Below, piece after piece: positions 52,628 to 61,000 of a stretch of DNA of 64,000 nucleotides. This DNA comes from an uncultured Campylobacter sp. (GTDB lineage Bacteria; Campylobacterota; Campylobacteria; Campylobacterales; Campylobacteraceae). The stretch lies in the NCBI RefSeq assembly GCF_938039205.1, contig NZ_CALHVM010000059.1:81389-145388 (forward strand), in the 5' to 3' direction. The translations under genes and the position numbers were made by a program. The stretch's first letter is position 1; each line of letters starts with the position of its first letter. The notes below the pieces were generated by a model. It saw only the letters and a list, made by a program, of their open reading frames with translations, ran no database searches and was not told the origin of the DNA.

Positions 52628-53222
52628 AATTTACGCTATCACGGACGACGTCCTAACGCCAGAGAGTAGCGTGCTAGAGCAAGCTCGCGAGCTGCTAGAG
52701 CGCGGAGTGAAGTTTTTACAGTACCGCACCAAGCTTGAGCCCAAAAACGAGCGCGTAGCTGTTGCACTAAAAGAGCTTTGCGAGCGTTACGGCGCGAGAT
52801 TTATCGTAAACGACGACGTCAAATTTGCCGCAAAAATAGGTGCAAACGCCGTGCACATCGGCAAAGACGACGGCGGAGTAAAGGCCGCTCGCAAGATCCT
52901 GGGCGAGGACGCCTTTATCGGCGTTAGCTGCTATGACGATCTAAATTTGGCGCTAAGGGCGCAGGACGAGGGTGCTTCTTACGCGGCATTTGGCGCCGTG
53001 TTTGCGAGCCCGACCAAACCAAACGCCCCGCTTTGTAAATTTGAAACGATCAGGCGCGCAAAGGAAATTTTACGTATCCCGGTTTGCGTGATCGGCGGCA
53101 TAAACGCAGCAAATATCGCGCAAATCGCCGCGCTAAATCCAGACTACATCGCCGTTATCTCAGCGCTCTACCGCCCAGCATCCATAAAAGAAAATCTGCG
53201 AAATTTGCAAGCGTTTTTGTAA
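52620..53222 (+). CDS. thiE: Thiamine-phosphate synthase ThiE
   Basis: Joins HMP-PP and thiazole phosphate into thiamine phosphate; TIM barrel. FLQYRTKLE (about 34-42), FIVNDDVKFAAKIGANAVHIGKDD (about 61-84 in two segments), SCYDD, and VIGGINAANIAQI (about 157-169) are present. 200 residues. The usual GxxQ/K phosphate loop is typical. A diverged remnant of its 3' end lies at 53940-54012, beyond the next gene. Confidence 0.94.
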   Translation: MAEIYAITDDVLTPESSVLEQARELLERGVKFLQYRTKLEPKNERVAVALKELCERYGARFIVNDDVKFAAKIGANAVHIGKDDGGVKAARKILGEDAFIGVSCYDDLNLALRAQDEGASYAAFGAVFASPTKPNAPLCKFETIRRAKEILRIPVCVIGGINAANIAQIAALNPDYIAVISALYRPASIKENLRNLQAFL

Positions 53223-53325
53223 AAATGCGCTAAAACTGCGTCAAATTTGCGTCGCTAGCCCGCGCGATGCTCCGCCTAAATTTAAGCCAGGTTCGCTAAA
53301 ATTTGCTCGATTAAAAAGGATAAAA

Positions 53326-53877
53326 ATGAAAACTCTAATCATCTTAACCCACCCAGGCATCCAAAACTCGGTCATAAACAAACGCCTGCTACAAGAGGCA
53401 CTCAAAGAGCCGCAGCGCTTTAGCGTTCATGATTTGACGCAGATTTACGGGGGCGGCGATATCGACGCCGCGCGCGAGCAAGAGCTCATCAGAGCCCATG
53501 ACGCCCTCGTTTTGCAGTTTCCGCTTCATAACTTCTCCTGCCCTCCGATTTTAAAATCATGGATCGACGCGGTGATGACGCACGGTTTTGCCTATGGGCG
53601 CGGCTCGGACGGTATCGCGGGCCGCAAGGTCGCGCTAGCCGTGACCGCGGGCATCAAAAAGAGCGACTACTGCCCGCAAGGACGCTATCATTTTAGCTTG
53701 CGCGAGGTTCTTACGCCGTTTGAGCTCGCGTTTAAATACTATTTTCACGCCGACTACCGCGGCTTTTTCGCATTTTACGGCGCCGAGGAGACTCCGGGCG
53801 TGGACTACGTATCAAGCCAGGACGATTTAGAGCGCGGCGCTAGAGAATACGCGGAGTTTTTGCGAAATCTAGGCTAA
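53326..53877 (+). CDS. NAD(P)H-dependent flavodoxin-fold oxidoreductase
   Basis: A Flavodoxin_2/NQO family quinone-reductase-like enzyme (KefF/MdaB type). It shows LIILTHPGIQNSV at the N-terminus, the flavin-binding VLQFPLHNFSCPPILKSWID (about 64-83; typical form is QFPxxWxxxPAxLKxWxD) and KVALAVTAGI. 183 residues. It lies between intact thiE and a thiE tail remnant, which suggests the neighbourhood was rearranged; there is no evidence of a thiamine role. Confidence 0.88.
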   Translation: MKTLIILTHPGIQNSVINKRLLQEALKEPQRFSVHDLTQIYGGGDIDAAREQELIRAHDALVLQFPLHNFSCPPILKSWIDAVMTHGFAYGRGSDGIAGRKVALAVTAGIKKSDYCPQGRYHFSLREVLTPFELAFKYYFHADYRGFFAFYGAEETPGVDYVSSQDDLERGAREYAEFLRNLG

Positions 53878-53939
53878 ATTTGACGGTCGCAGTTAGTCTT
53901 GCTACGCGTAAATTTACCTCGCTATAAATCACGGAAGCT

Positions 53940-54012
53940 GCGCCACATTTAAGCTTTATCGCCGTTATTTCCGCGATTTACCGCCCAGCAAAATTTGCAA
54001 GCGTTTTTGTAA
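53940..54012 (+). pseudogene. Diverged remnant of a thiE 3' end
   Basis: ATCGCCGTTATTTCCGCG followed by TTTACCGCCCAGCA matches the codons IAVISALYRPA of thiE (53147-53180) with several silent or conservative changes. After a gap of about 20 bases comes AAATTTGCAAGCGTTTTTG, then TAA, matching the thiE terminus NLQAFL-stop. Weaker similarity extends upstream to about 53940. The rest of 53878-54171 holds AAATTTG-rich spacer and nothing else recognisable. Confidence 0.8.
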
Positions 54013-54171
54013 GGCTTAAAATTTGACGAGTCCGCTTGCCTTGCTCAAATTTGACACGCTAAATTTGAGCGTCAAATTTACGGCGATCGAGCTCAAATTC
54101 TGAGTCTCTGCGCCAAATTTGCCCAGCACGCCAAAAAAACGCAAATTTACGACTAGGCCGCGCGCCGAAGG

Positions 54172-55047
54172 CTAATCTTTTTTATAAAACACGTTAAAGC
54201 AGACTCCGCCGAGCAAGATTATCAAGCCGGCAATCCCAGCAAAAGGCGAAAACCAAAAATCCATCGTCCCCGCATAGAGCAAAACAAGTCCCGTACAAAG
54301 GCTGATCGCGATATCGACGTTAAACCAAAGTACCCTTTCAAAAAAGCCTTGCGATTTTTTCGCCCTCAGATTTTTAGTGAGATTCCGTATCTTTATGACC
54401 CTGAAATTTTCGTATTTCACGCTCGCTTCGTCGCCGTTTTCTAGCTCCAGGGCGCGCTTTTTAGGGCTGCTACCCCACAAAAACGTATCGCCGACCGTGA
54501 CGCTAAAATAGCTTTTTTCTTTCGTCTCAAAAATCCTTAAGTCGCGCACCGTGCCGCTAACCTCGCCGTTTGCTTTTGACTCTTTTGCAGCACCCAGCAT
54601 CAGCCTAACGCGTAAGCCCAAAGACGCCTCGCGGTGATACTTAAACCAAGCAAAGGCAAGAGAGCCGAAACCAAAAACTAGCATCAAAGTGCTAAAAAGT
54701 GGCCACCGTCCGTCAAAACCAGAGAAAATCGCCCAAATGCCGGCCGCGGCGAACAACAAAAACAGCGCGAAAAATAGAGCCGCAAAAAAGAGGCTAGGCT
54801 CATAGGCGTACCAGGCCGCGGAGTTTAAAGAGCGGTTTTTTAGCCCCAAAACCCGCCCCTTTTTATCGCAAACCGCCAGCATCTCGTCGCCATCATTTAA
54901 CGGCAAGAGCGGACTTTGCAGCGAGCGAACGTTTAAAATTTGCCCATCCAAGCTAAAGCTATAATCAAATCTGCTTTTGTCTTTATAGACGCACTCAAGC
55001 GAATCCGCGCGGCCGCTGAGTAGTTTTAGGCCGTTTTGCGTTTTCAT
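54172..55047 (-). CDS. Membrane protein of unknown function (paralog of 55079-55579)
   Basis: A 291-residue protein: N-terminal beta-type soluble domain (about 1-75), two membrane helices (about 82-108 and 115-133), a second soluble stretch (about 140-225, including GEVSGTVRDLRIFETKEKSYF) and two C-terminal helices (about 238-258, 265-285). The N-terminal domain and first helix align by eye with the downstream neighbour (NDGDEMLAVCDKKGRVLGLKN versus NDGLAIAYDEKNEVWNFKN). No known family recognised. Confidence 0.75.
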   Translation of the reverse strand: MKTQNGLKLLSGRADSLECVYKDKSRFDYSFSLDGQILNVRSLQSPLLPLNDGDEMLAVCDKKGRVLGLKNRSLNSAAWYAYEPSLFFAALFFALFLLFAAAGIWAIFSGFDGRWPLFSTLMLVFGFGSLAFAWFKYHREASLGLRVRLMLGAAKESKANGEVSGTVRDLRIFETKEKSYFSVTVGDTFLWGSSPKKRALELENGDEASVKYENFRVIKIRNLTKNLRAKKSQGFFERVLWFNVDIAISLCTGLVLLYAGTMDFWFSPFAGIAGLIILLGGVCFNVFYKKD

Positions 55048-55078
55048 TTAAAAAATCTCCTCAAATTTTGACGCCATT

Positions 55079-55579
55079 TTATAAATCCATCTCATTTAAA
55101 AATTTTCTTACAGTTAGATATGCCTCGACAGTGCCGCTTAAGCTTTTGTTTTCGCTCCAGTATATGTGCAAAAAGGGTAGCGATAAAAATAAGCAAACAA
55201 CAAAGGCAAACAAGGCCGTCATGCCTGCAAATTCGGACAAATATTTGCTTAAACAAATGATAGGTATCGCAAAAATCGTGCCTAAAATTTTACCCGGAAC
55301 GATATCAAAGATCGCCGCCCAAGACAGTATAGAATGCGCGCGCCAAGCGTAGTTTTTGAGCCACTTGTTTGAGGTCAAATTTTTAAAATTCCAAACCTCG
55401 TTTTTCTCGTCATAGGCGATGGCAAGGCCGTCGTTTTCGCTAGGCACGAGACGCTCTTTTGGGATTTTGGCGCTAAATTTAACGCCCTCTATCTCAAAAA
55501 CGCAGTCATCCGTCGCCGCACTCCATCTCACGTTTCTGGCCTCGCCCGCTAAAACCTGAAACTCGCGCGAATCTCGCAT
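55079..55579 (-). CDS. Membrane protein of unknown function (shorter paralog)
   Basis: 166 residues. It has the same N-terminal beta domain as its neighbour (about 1-75; EFQVLAGEARNVRW, NDGLAIAYDEKNEV, KNLTSN) and then two or three membrane helices (about 83-105, 110-145), but lacks the second soluble domain. GGAG precedes the start. The pair is on one strand with a 31-base gap, so they are probably co-transcribed. Function unknown. Confidence 0.72.
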   Translation of the reverse strand: MRDSREFQVLAGEARNVRWSAATDDCVFEIEGVKFSAKIPKERLVPSENDGLAIAYDEKNEVWNFKNLTSNKWLKNYAWRAHSILSWAAIFDIVPGKILGTIFAIPIICLSKYLSEFAGMTALFAFVVCLFLSLPFLHIYWSENKSLSGTVEAYLTVRKFLNEMDL

Positions 55580-56092
55580 CTAAATTTTCTCCAAAGTTTT
55601 TGTAAGTTCGTAAAAATTAACGCCGTACAAATTTGAGCGGGGCACAAAAAATACGTCAAATTTGAGTGAGGCAAAAACCCGCGCAGGCACGTAAAATTGA
55701 CCGTGCGCAAAAAAGCGTAAGCAAAGGCTTTAAGCCTAACGACCGAATTTGCCCGAACGATAGCAGAATTTAGCAAATTTACGCCGTAAAGATAGCCGTA
55801 AAGCCCGCCAGGCAAAAGCTCGCAGCCACAAAATGCCACCAGGAGCGAGCTAAATTTATCCGTAAAAGGCGGTCAAATTTGAGCAAAAGCAAATTATACA
55901 CCGCTGGATAAATTTACCCAAAAATCGACCCAAATTTAAGCCTAGCAATTGCCGACGCGTCAAATTTGAGCCAAGTAATCTAAATTTACATGAGACACAA
56001 AGCCGCCCGCAAAAAGACAAAAGCGCAGACGGTCAAATTTGACGGATTGCCTGGCCGAAAAAAGCAAATTTACGCCGCAAAAGCCCGCAAAT
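55580..56092. other. Non-coding spacer rich in CAAATTTG words
   Basis: About 510 bases with no convincing gene. CAAATTTGA-type palindromes recur at roughly 100-base intervals (near 55628, 55657, 55875, 55960 and 56034). Candidate frames at 55549-55839 and 55990-56325 have implausible composition. Confidence 0.6.
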
Positions 56093-56725
56093 TTAGCGCG
56101 CCGATAGTCCTTCTAGCTCCTTTGCCAGCGAGTTTACCTTCGAGTCGTCCATGCCGTTGCGCTCGACGTCGCTCACGACGATGTCCTCCCACGTCTTGGC
56201 AAACTCAGCCTGCGATAGTCCCAGGCCGTCCTCGCCCTTTGGCAGCATACCGCTTATCACCAGCGCGCGAAAGCACACGTGGCGGTCGCCTTTGTACGCC
56301 TTGCACTGCTCTAGCGAGTTTTTAAACTCGGCTCCTAGGTGCTGCAGGACCTTGTCGTCCGGGTATTTTTCCGCCGCGCGAGCTATGTCAAGTGCGGCTT
56401 CGTAGTACTGCGATATAGCATTAAATTCGTCGTTTTTAGCGGCATACTCGAGCAGTTCGCCCGCTCTTTTGCTATCTCTTGGCGCGCCTAGACCCGTAAC
56501 GTAGAGCAGCCCCAGATCGCCGCAGGCGTCTCTTAGACCCTCGTCGCAGTATTTTTTGCGAAGAGCGAATTCCTCTTTAAATTTACCGCTTTCAAAGTAG
56601 TTGTTCGCACCCGCCACGGAGTTGTACTCGCGCAGTACCTTTGCGTACTGCTCGGGGCTAAAGGGCTTTGCCTGCGCGCAAACGGCGCAAAGAGCAAACA
56701 AGGCTACGGCTAAAATTTTATTCAT
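56093..56725 (-). CDS. Exported Sel1/TPR-like repeat protein
   Basis: A 210-residue periplasmic protein. The signal peptide ends AVCAQAKP. A Sel1-like repeat is visible: DACGDLGLLYVTGLGAPRD (about 66-84) followed by AGELLEYAAKN. Cysteines at about 60, 68, 140 and 150 may form disulfides. Helical repeats of this class mediate protein contacts; the partner is unknown. It overlaps the PLP-enzyme gene by four bases. Confidence 0.75.
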   Translation of the reverse strand: MNKILAVALFALCAVCAQAKPFSPEQYAKVLREYNSVAGANNYFESGKFKEEFALRKKYCDEGLRDACGDLGLLYVTGLGAPRDSKRAGELLEYAAKNDEFNAISQYYEAALDIARAAEKYPDDKVLQHLGAEFKNSLEQCKAYKGDRHVCFRALVISGMLPKGEDGLGLSQAEFAKTWEDIVVSDVERNGMDDSKVNSLAKELEGLSAR

Positions 56726-58014
56726 TTCTTTTCCTTTTTGGTTTTAAATTTTTTGATAGTTTTTTTGATGGCCTTTAGCAGATATGCGACGTCTTTTGGC
56801 GTGTGCGAATAGTGCAGGCTCACACGCACCCAGCCGGGCTTTTGATCAAATTTCTGATCGTCTTTTAGTCCGAGCAGATCGTGTCCGTACGGACCGGCGC
56901 ACGCACACCCCGCGCGTGTCTGCACGCCGTAGTCCTCGCTCAGCGCCTCGGCGAAATCATACGGCGAAACGCCTTTTACGTTAAAAGCAAAAATCGGCAG
57001 TCTCGGCACTGCGCGCGGAAAATAGCTCACGACCTCGGGGATTTCATCTAACCCCTCGCAAAACTGCTTCGTTAGCTCATCCTCGCGGCTTTTTATGACG
57101 TCTAGGCCGACTTCGTTTCGCAGTCTGTATGCTAGCGCGGCTCTTATTAACCCCATCACGTGCTGGGTTCCGCCCTCCTCCATGCGCTCCACGCTTGGCG
57201 CAAAAAAATGCGAACTACGGCTCACGTAGCTAACCGTCCCGCCCGCGGCAAAGGTCGGTTTGTCTGACTTTACGAGCTCCTTTTTTATCGCGAGCAGTCC
57301 GCAGCTACCCACGCCTCCTAAAAGCTTATGCGGCGAGAGAAATAGCGCATCGAAGTAGTCGGCGTCGAGGTTGTCGTGCGAGCTAAAACTAGCCGCGTCA
57401 AAGGCCACGGTCGCGCCGTATCGCTTCATCATCACGTAGATTTTTTTGTAGTCGCTGATTATCCCCGTGACGTTTGAGGCCGCGCTAAAAGAGCCGATAA
57501 TCTCGCGCTTTGAGTTGATTTTGAGCAGTTGATCTAGCCTGCCGAAATTTATCTCCCCGCTCTTGCTTAGCGGTATGCGCACGACCTCGCACAGCCCCTC
57601 GCGCAAGCTAACCTCGTTTGAGTGGTGCTCGTAGGGCGAGACGATGACGAGGGGCAAATTTGCGCCTTTTACCGCCTCTTCGCCTAGGCGGTTTGCGCTC
57701 ATAGGCGGCAGGTAAAGTCCCATGATCTCCTGAAATTTCTTTATCGCTCCCGTTGCGCCGCAGCCCGCCGAGATCAGATAAAATCGCTCGTCAAGCCCCA
57801 GCGCATCTTTTAGGCTCTGCCTTGCTTTTTCGTAGCGTTTTTGCGTTTTTAGCGCGTTTGAGGCGCTTTCTGAGTGGGTGTTGGCGTAGGTTTTTAGGTA
57901 TTTTGCGATCTTACGCTCAATAGGCGCGTAGGCTAGGCCCGAGGCCGTATAGTCAAAGTAGCGCACGCCCTTTTTTAAAATAATATTTTTCCTGATTTCG
58001 TCGATGCTAACCAA
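56722..58014 (-). CDS. Class V aminotransferase / cysteine desulfurase-like PLP enzyme
   Basis: PLP-dependent enzyme of the NifS/CsdA fold. Visible features: YFDYTASGLAYAP (about 19-31), THSESAS (about 46-52), the cofactor Asp in VAFDAASFSSHD, and the Schiff-base Lys in FLSPHKLLGG (about 232-241). A Cys-rich stretch, TRAGCACAGPYGHD (about 370-383), is where the catalytic Cys of desulfurases lies. 430 residues. The start is a TTG with AAGGA upstream. Matches the position of C. jejuni Cj0791c. Substrate uncertain. Confidence 0.88.
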   Translation of the reverse strand: MVSIDEIRKNIILKKGVRYFDYTASGLAYAPIERKIAKYLKTYANTHSESASNALKTQKRYEKARQSLKDALGLDERFYLISAGCGATGAIKKFQEIMGLYLPPMSANRLGEEAVKGANLPLVIVSPYEHHSNEVSLREGLCEVVRIPLSKSGEINFGRLDQLLKINSKREIIGSFSAASNVTGIISDYKKIYVMMKRYGATVAFDAASFSSHDNLDADYFDALFLSPHKLLGGVGSCGLLAIKKELVKSDKPTFAAGGTVSYVSRSSHFFAPSVERMEEGGTQHVMGLIRAALAYRLRNEVGLDVIKSREDELTKQFCEGLDEIPEVVSYFPRAVPRLPIFAFNVKGVSPYDFAEALSEDYGVQTRAGCACAGPYGHDLLGLKDDQKFDQKPGWVRVSLHYSHTPKDVAYLLKAIKKTIKKFKTKKEKK

Positions 58015-58037
58015 AATTTTTCCTTATAAAAAAAGAG

Positions 58038-58043
58038 ATTATA
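58038..58043 (-). promoter_or_regulatory. -10 box for the class V aminotransferase gene
   Basis: TATAAT on the minus strand (GGTTATAATCTC), 24 bases before the TTG start. Confidence 0.55.
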
Positions 58044-58056
58044 ACCAAAGTTGTGC

Positions 58057-58062
58057 TAAAAT
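58057..58062 (+). promoter_or_regulatory. -10 box for the gene upstream of flgS
   Basis: TAAAAT in GTGCTAAAATGGG. A start site near 58069 would leave a leader of about 13 bases carrying AGGAG, pointing to translation beginning at 58082. Confidence 0.5.
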
Positions 58063-58081
58063 GGGCTAAAAAGGAGCAAAA

Positions 58082-58945
58082 ATCTACGCCTTAAAATCAA
58101 GCTACGCGCGCTTTAAGCACCTTGATATCCTGCAGCTTATTTACTTTCATCTGGTCTTTGACGCGCTCAAATTTGAGGCGAATTATTACGATATTTTCGA
58201 GGCGATCGAAAAGGAAATTTTAGATAAATTTGAAGATTTGTCGCTCAAATTTATCTTTGACGCCCCTTTTGAGAGCGAGCTTAAATTTGCCCTTTGCAAG
58301 CTTGCTAAAAACGACCGCAAAAAATACGCTCTAAATAAATTTCTGCCCCGCCCTCTCATCCTAAAAATTTACGCCGCCGCGATAAACTCAGGCGTAGTCA
58401 GCATCGAAAAGACGCTGGAAAAACCGCGCATAAAAAGCAAATATCAAAAATCTAAAAAACTACTCGAGCGCGATAAGGCGCAGGATAAGGTGGTCTTTAA
58501 CGACAATTTTACTAGATTTTGGTTTTATTTCATCGAGCCAAATTTAGCCCTTTTAAAAAACGGCGAAAAGGCCGCGCTGATGGAGATCATCAGACGAGAG
58601 TTCGACTCGTACGCGGGCTTTGGCTTTGAGCTACTTTGCCGCGAACTTTTGGCGTTTAGACTAGGCACGGAGCCTGCTCGGGTGCGGAGCCTGTGGGCGA
58701 AAAATATCGAGATAGATATATTTTTGAGCATTGAGGGGCACATAATCGTGGGCGAAGCTAAATTTAAAGAGCACAAAATTTGCAAAAACGTGGTAAATTT
58801 ACTCCTTAAAAAATGCGAGCGGCTAGGCTTTGTGCCAGACGCCGTCGCGCTATTTTCCAAAAGCGGCTTTAGCAACGAAGTCGGCCGCCTAAAAAACGAG
58901 CGAATTTTACTTTTTGATTTAGAAAATTTCGAGGAGCTTTTATGA
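58082..58945 (+). CDS. PD-(D/E)XK-like protein upstream of flgS, probable AUC start
   Basis: The frame is open from 58070 to 58945, but no ATG, GTG or TTG occurs before a TTG at 58238, which would cut off about 52 residues of protein-like sequence (IYALKSSYARFKHLDILQL…). AGGAG at 58072-58076 is followed after five bases by ATC at 58082. I take this as the start (287 residues). The C-terminal part carries GFELLCRELLAF, EIDIFLSIEG and IIVGEAKFKEH, the E/D…ExK pattern of PD-(D/E)XK nuclease folds, as in DUF234-type proteins. Its stop overlaps flgS as ATGA. Matches the position of C. jejuni Cj0792. Function unknown. Confidence 0.8.
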   Translation: MYALKSSYARFKHLDILQLIYFHLVFDALKFEANYYDIFEAIEKEILDKFEDLSLKFIFDAPFESELKFALCKLAKNDRKKYALNKFLPRPLILKIYAAAINSGVVSIEKTLEKPRIKSKYQKSKKLLERDKAQDKVVFNDNFTRFWFYFIEPNLALLKNGEKAALMEIIRREFDSYAGFGFELLCRELLAFRLGTEPARVRSLWAKNIEIDIFLSIEGHIIVGEAKFKEHKICKNVVNLLLKKCERLGFVPDAVALFSKSGFSNEVGRLKNERILLFDLENFEELL

Positions 58946-59940
58946 CTCAGATCGACAAAACCAGCGTCCAAGACGGACTAAAAAGCCTGATCGAGCAGAC
59001 CTATCTGATAGAGCGCGAGTACAAAAATCTAACCGCATCGTATGCCAATCTGCAAGGCTTCATCAAAGATATCGTGGAAATTTTGCCAAACGCGATCTGG
59101 GTTTTGGACGAGGCGGGCGAGATATTTTTACAAAACTCAGAAGCCCTAAAACTCGGGCAAATTTTAAAATTTATCCCGCAAAATGAAGGCGAGATAAGCG
59201 CCACGGGGCAAATCTACCTCATCAAAATCGCCCAAAAAGAGGGCAAAAAAATCATCTCCGCAACCGACATAACGACCGAAAAGCGCACCGAGCGCCTAGC
59301 CTCGATGGGTCAGGTCGCAGCCCACCTAGCCCACGAGATACGCAACCCCGTGGGCTCGATCTCGCTGCTAGCCTCGACGCTGATAAAAAAGGCTGACGAG
59401 CGCACTCGCCCGGTCGTCAAGCAGATGCAAAAGGCAATCTGGCGAGTCGAGCGCATCATCAAGGCTACTTTGCTTTTCACAAAAGGCCTAACGATAAACG
59501 CGCGCGAATTTAACTTAGCTGAGCTAAAATCCGAATGCGAGGCGGCGATAGAGTGCTACACATACGGCAAGGAGATCAAATTTAGCCTAGATTTCCCCGA
59601 TCTGCCATACGTCGGCGACCGCGATTTGCTGGCGATGGTGTTTCAAAACATGCTATTTAACGCGATCGACGCGGTCGAGGAAAACGAGGACGATGATGGC
59701 TGGGTGCGCGTGGACTACCGATACTGCGACGGCGAGCATAAATTTACCGTGACCGATAGCGGCGCGCCGATCAAAAACCAGGCCATGGTCTTTGAGCCCT
59801 TTAAAACGAGCAAGCTAAAGGGCAACGGCCTAGGCCTGCACCTGTGCCTGCAAATCGTCCAAGCCCACGGCGGCAGCATCGAGATCGAGCTTGAGCCAAA
59901 GAGCTTTTGCGTAAATTTGCCTGCAAAGACGCGCGGCTAG
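58942..59940 (+). CDS. flgS: Flagellar sensor histidine kinase FlgS
   Basis: Cytoplasmic kinase of the FlgS/FlgR system, which activates sigma-54 flagellar genes after the export apparatus forms. N-terminal coiled coil (about 8-45) and PAS-like region (about 46-115), then the H-box HLAHEIRNPVGS (about 127-138, phospho-His in HEIRNP), N-box NMLFNAIDAVEEN (about 233-245), G1 VTDSGAPI and G2 GNGLGLHL (about 294-301). No membrane segment. 332 residues. Matches Cj0793. Confidence 0.95.
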   Translation: MTQIDKTSVQDGLKSLIEQTYLIEREYKNLTASYANLQGFIKDIVEILPNAIWVLDEAGEIFLQNSEALKLGQILKFIPQNEGEISATGQIYLIKIAQKEGKKIISATDITTEKRTERLASMGQVAAHLAHEIRNPVGSISLLASTLIKKADERTRPVVKQMQKAIWRVERIIKATLLFTKGLTINAREFNLAELKSECEAAIECYTYGKEIKFSLDFPDLPYVGDRDLLAMVFQNMLFNAIDAVEENEDDDGWVRVDYRYCDGEHKFTVTDSGAPIKNQAMVFEPFKTSKLKGNGLGLHLCLQIVQAHGGSIEIELEPKSFCVNLPAKTRG

Positions 59941-60075
59941 GCGGGTAAATTTGATGAAATTTGACGCTTCTGGCGAGATTAAATTTGAACGCGAAATTTA
60001 GGGCGGCTCGCGGTTTGAGATTAGCTTCGGCGAGCCGAACAACGAATATAATAACAACCAAAACAAGGAGAAAAA

Positions 60076-60747
60076 ATGAAATTTGACGCGAAAATTTTAG
60101 AGGATTTAGCGGAGTGGTTTGAGGGGCTAAAGGAGATCAAATTTAGCGAAATTTTAGCGGGCGACGCGGCAAACACCGCCTTTATCAGCGTGGATATGAT
60201 AGAGGGATTTTGCAGCACCGGGCCGCTAGCTAGCCCGCGAGTGGGCGCGATCGCGGACGCTATAGCGCAAATTCTTAGCGCGGCTTACGCGGCGGGCGCG
60301 AGAAATCTCGTGCTGCTCGAGGATAGCCACGAGGCAAACTGCGCGGAATTTGACGCATTTCCGCCGCACGCGGTCAAGGGAACAGAGGGCGCAAAGACGA
60401 TACCTCAGCTGCGCAATCTGCCGTTTTTTGACGAGATAAAAATCTTTCGCAAAAACTCCCTGAGCGCGGCCTACTGCGCCGAATTTAACGCATTTCTCGC
60501 GCAAAATCCACAGATTGATACCTTTGTGGTGCTGGGCGACTGCACAGATCTTTGCGTCTATCAGCTAGTCTCGCACCTAAAACTTAGCGCAAATGAGGCA
60601 AATATCAGGCGCAAAGTCCTAGTGCCGGCAAACCTCGTCGCCACCTACGACGCGCCGGGGCACGAGGGGGACTTTTATCACGCGATGTTTTTGCAGCATA
60701 TGCAAACGGGCCTTGGCGCGCAGGTCGTGCGAGAGATTAAATTTTAG
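60076..60747 (+). CDS. Isochorismatase-family cysteine hydrolase (nicotinamidase-like)
   Basis: The catalytic triad is visible: Asp in FISVDMIEGFC (about 34-44), Lys in HAVKGTEGAKT (about 97-107) and Cys in VVLGDCTDLCVYQL (about 151-164). Metal-binding Asp/His of nicotinamidases may be LLEDSHEANC (about 80-89). 223 residues. Nicotinamidase (NAD salvage) is the likeliest activity, but related hydrolases act on other amides. The ribosome site is AAGGAG. Confidence 0.85.
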   Translation: MKFDAKILEDLAEWFEGLKEIKFSEILAGDAANTAFISVDMIEGFCSTGPLASPRVGAIADAIAQILSAAYAAGARNLVLLEDSHEANCAEFDAFPPHAVKGTEGAKTIPQLRNLPFFDEIKIFRKNSLSAAYCAEFNAFLAQNPQIDTFVVLGDCTDLCVYQLVSHLKLSANEANIRRKVLVPANLVATYDAPGHEGDFYHAMFLQHMQTGLGAQVVREIKF

Positions 60748-60840
60748 CGCCGATTTTGCCTGCGAAGCGGCTAGTAAATTTAGACCGCTAGCGGCGTCAA
60801 ATTTTAGCCTAAGCGCGAAATTTGGTTACCTGCCGTGCGT

Positions 60841-60900
60841 TTATAGAAAATCTCTTGGATGATAAATTTGCACGCCTTTAGCGTCCGTCTGCGCAGCGAA
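60841..60900 (-). pseudogene. Tail remnant of a second SDR-like gene
   Basis: On the minus strand it encodes AAQTDAKGVQIYHPRDFL and then TAA, nearly identical to the terminus of the gene at 62048-62683 (AAQTDAKGVQIYHPREFI). The final residues differ (Glu to Asp, Ile to Leu), so it is a diverged paralog tail, not a recent copy. Similarity stops abruptly at about 60900. Confidence 0.85.
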
Positions 60901-60945
60901 ATAGAGGCAATCAAATAAAAAATATCGCAGCCGCGTTATTTTAGG

Positions 60946-60951
60946 TATAAT
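60946..60951 (+). promoter_or_regulatory. -10 box for the gene at 61001
   Basis: TTAGGTATAATACC, 49 bases before the chosen ATG. Confidence 0.55.
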
Positions 60952-61000
60952 ACCGGCAATGCGGCGTCGTCGCATGAAATTTTATTTTCGGAGGCGTTTT

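Noticed and set aside
55549..55839. Minus-strand 96-codon frame upstream of the paralogous membrane proteins
   Set aside because: Starts without a ribosome site, overlaps the real gene start and has random-looking composition.
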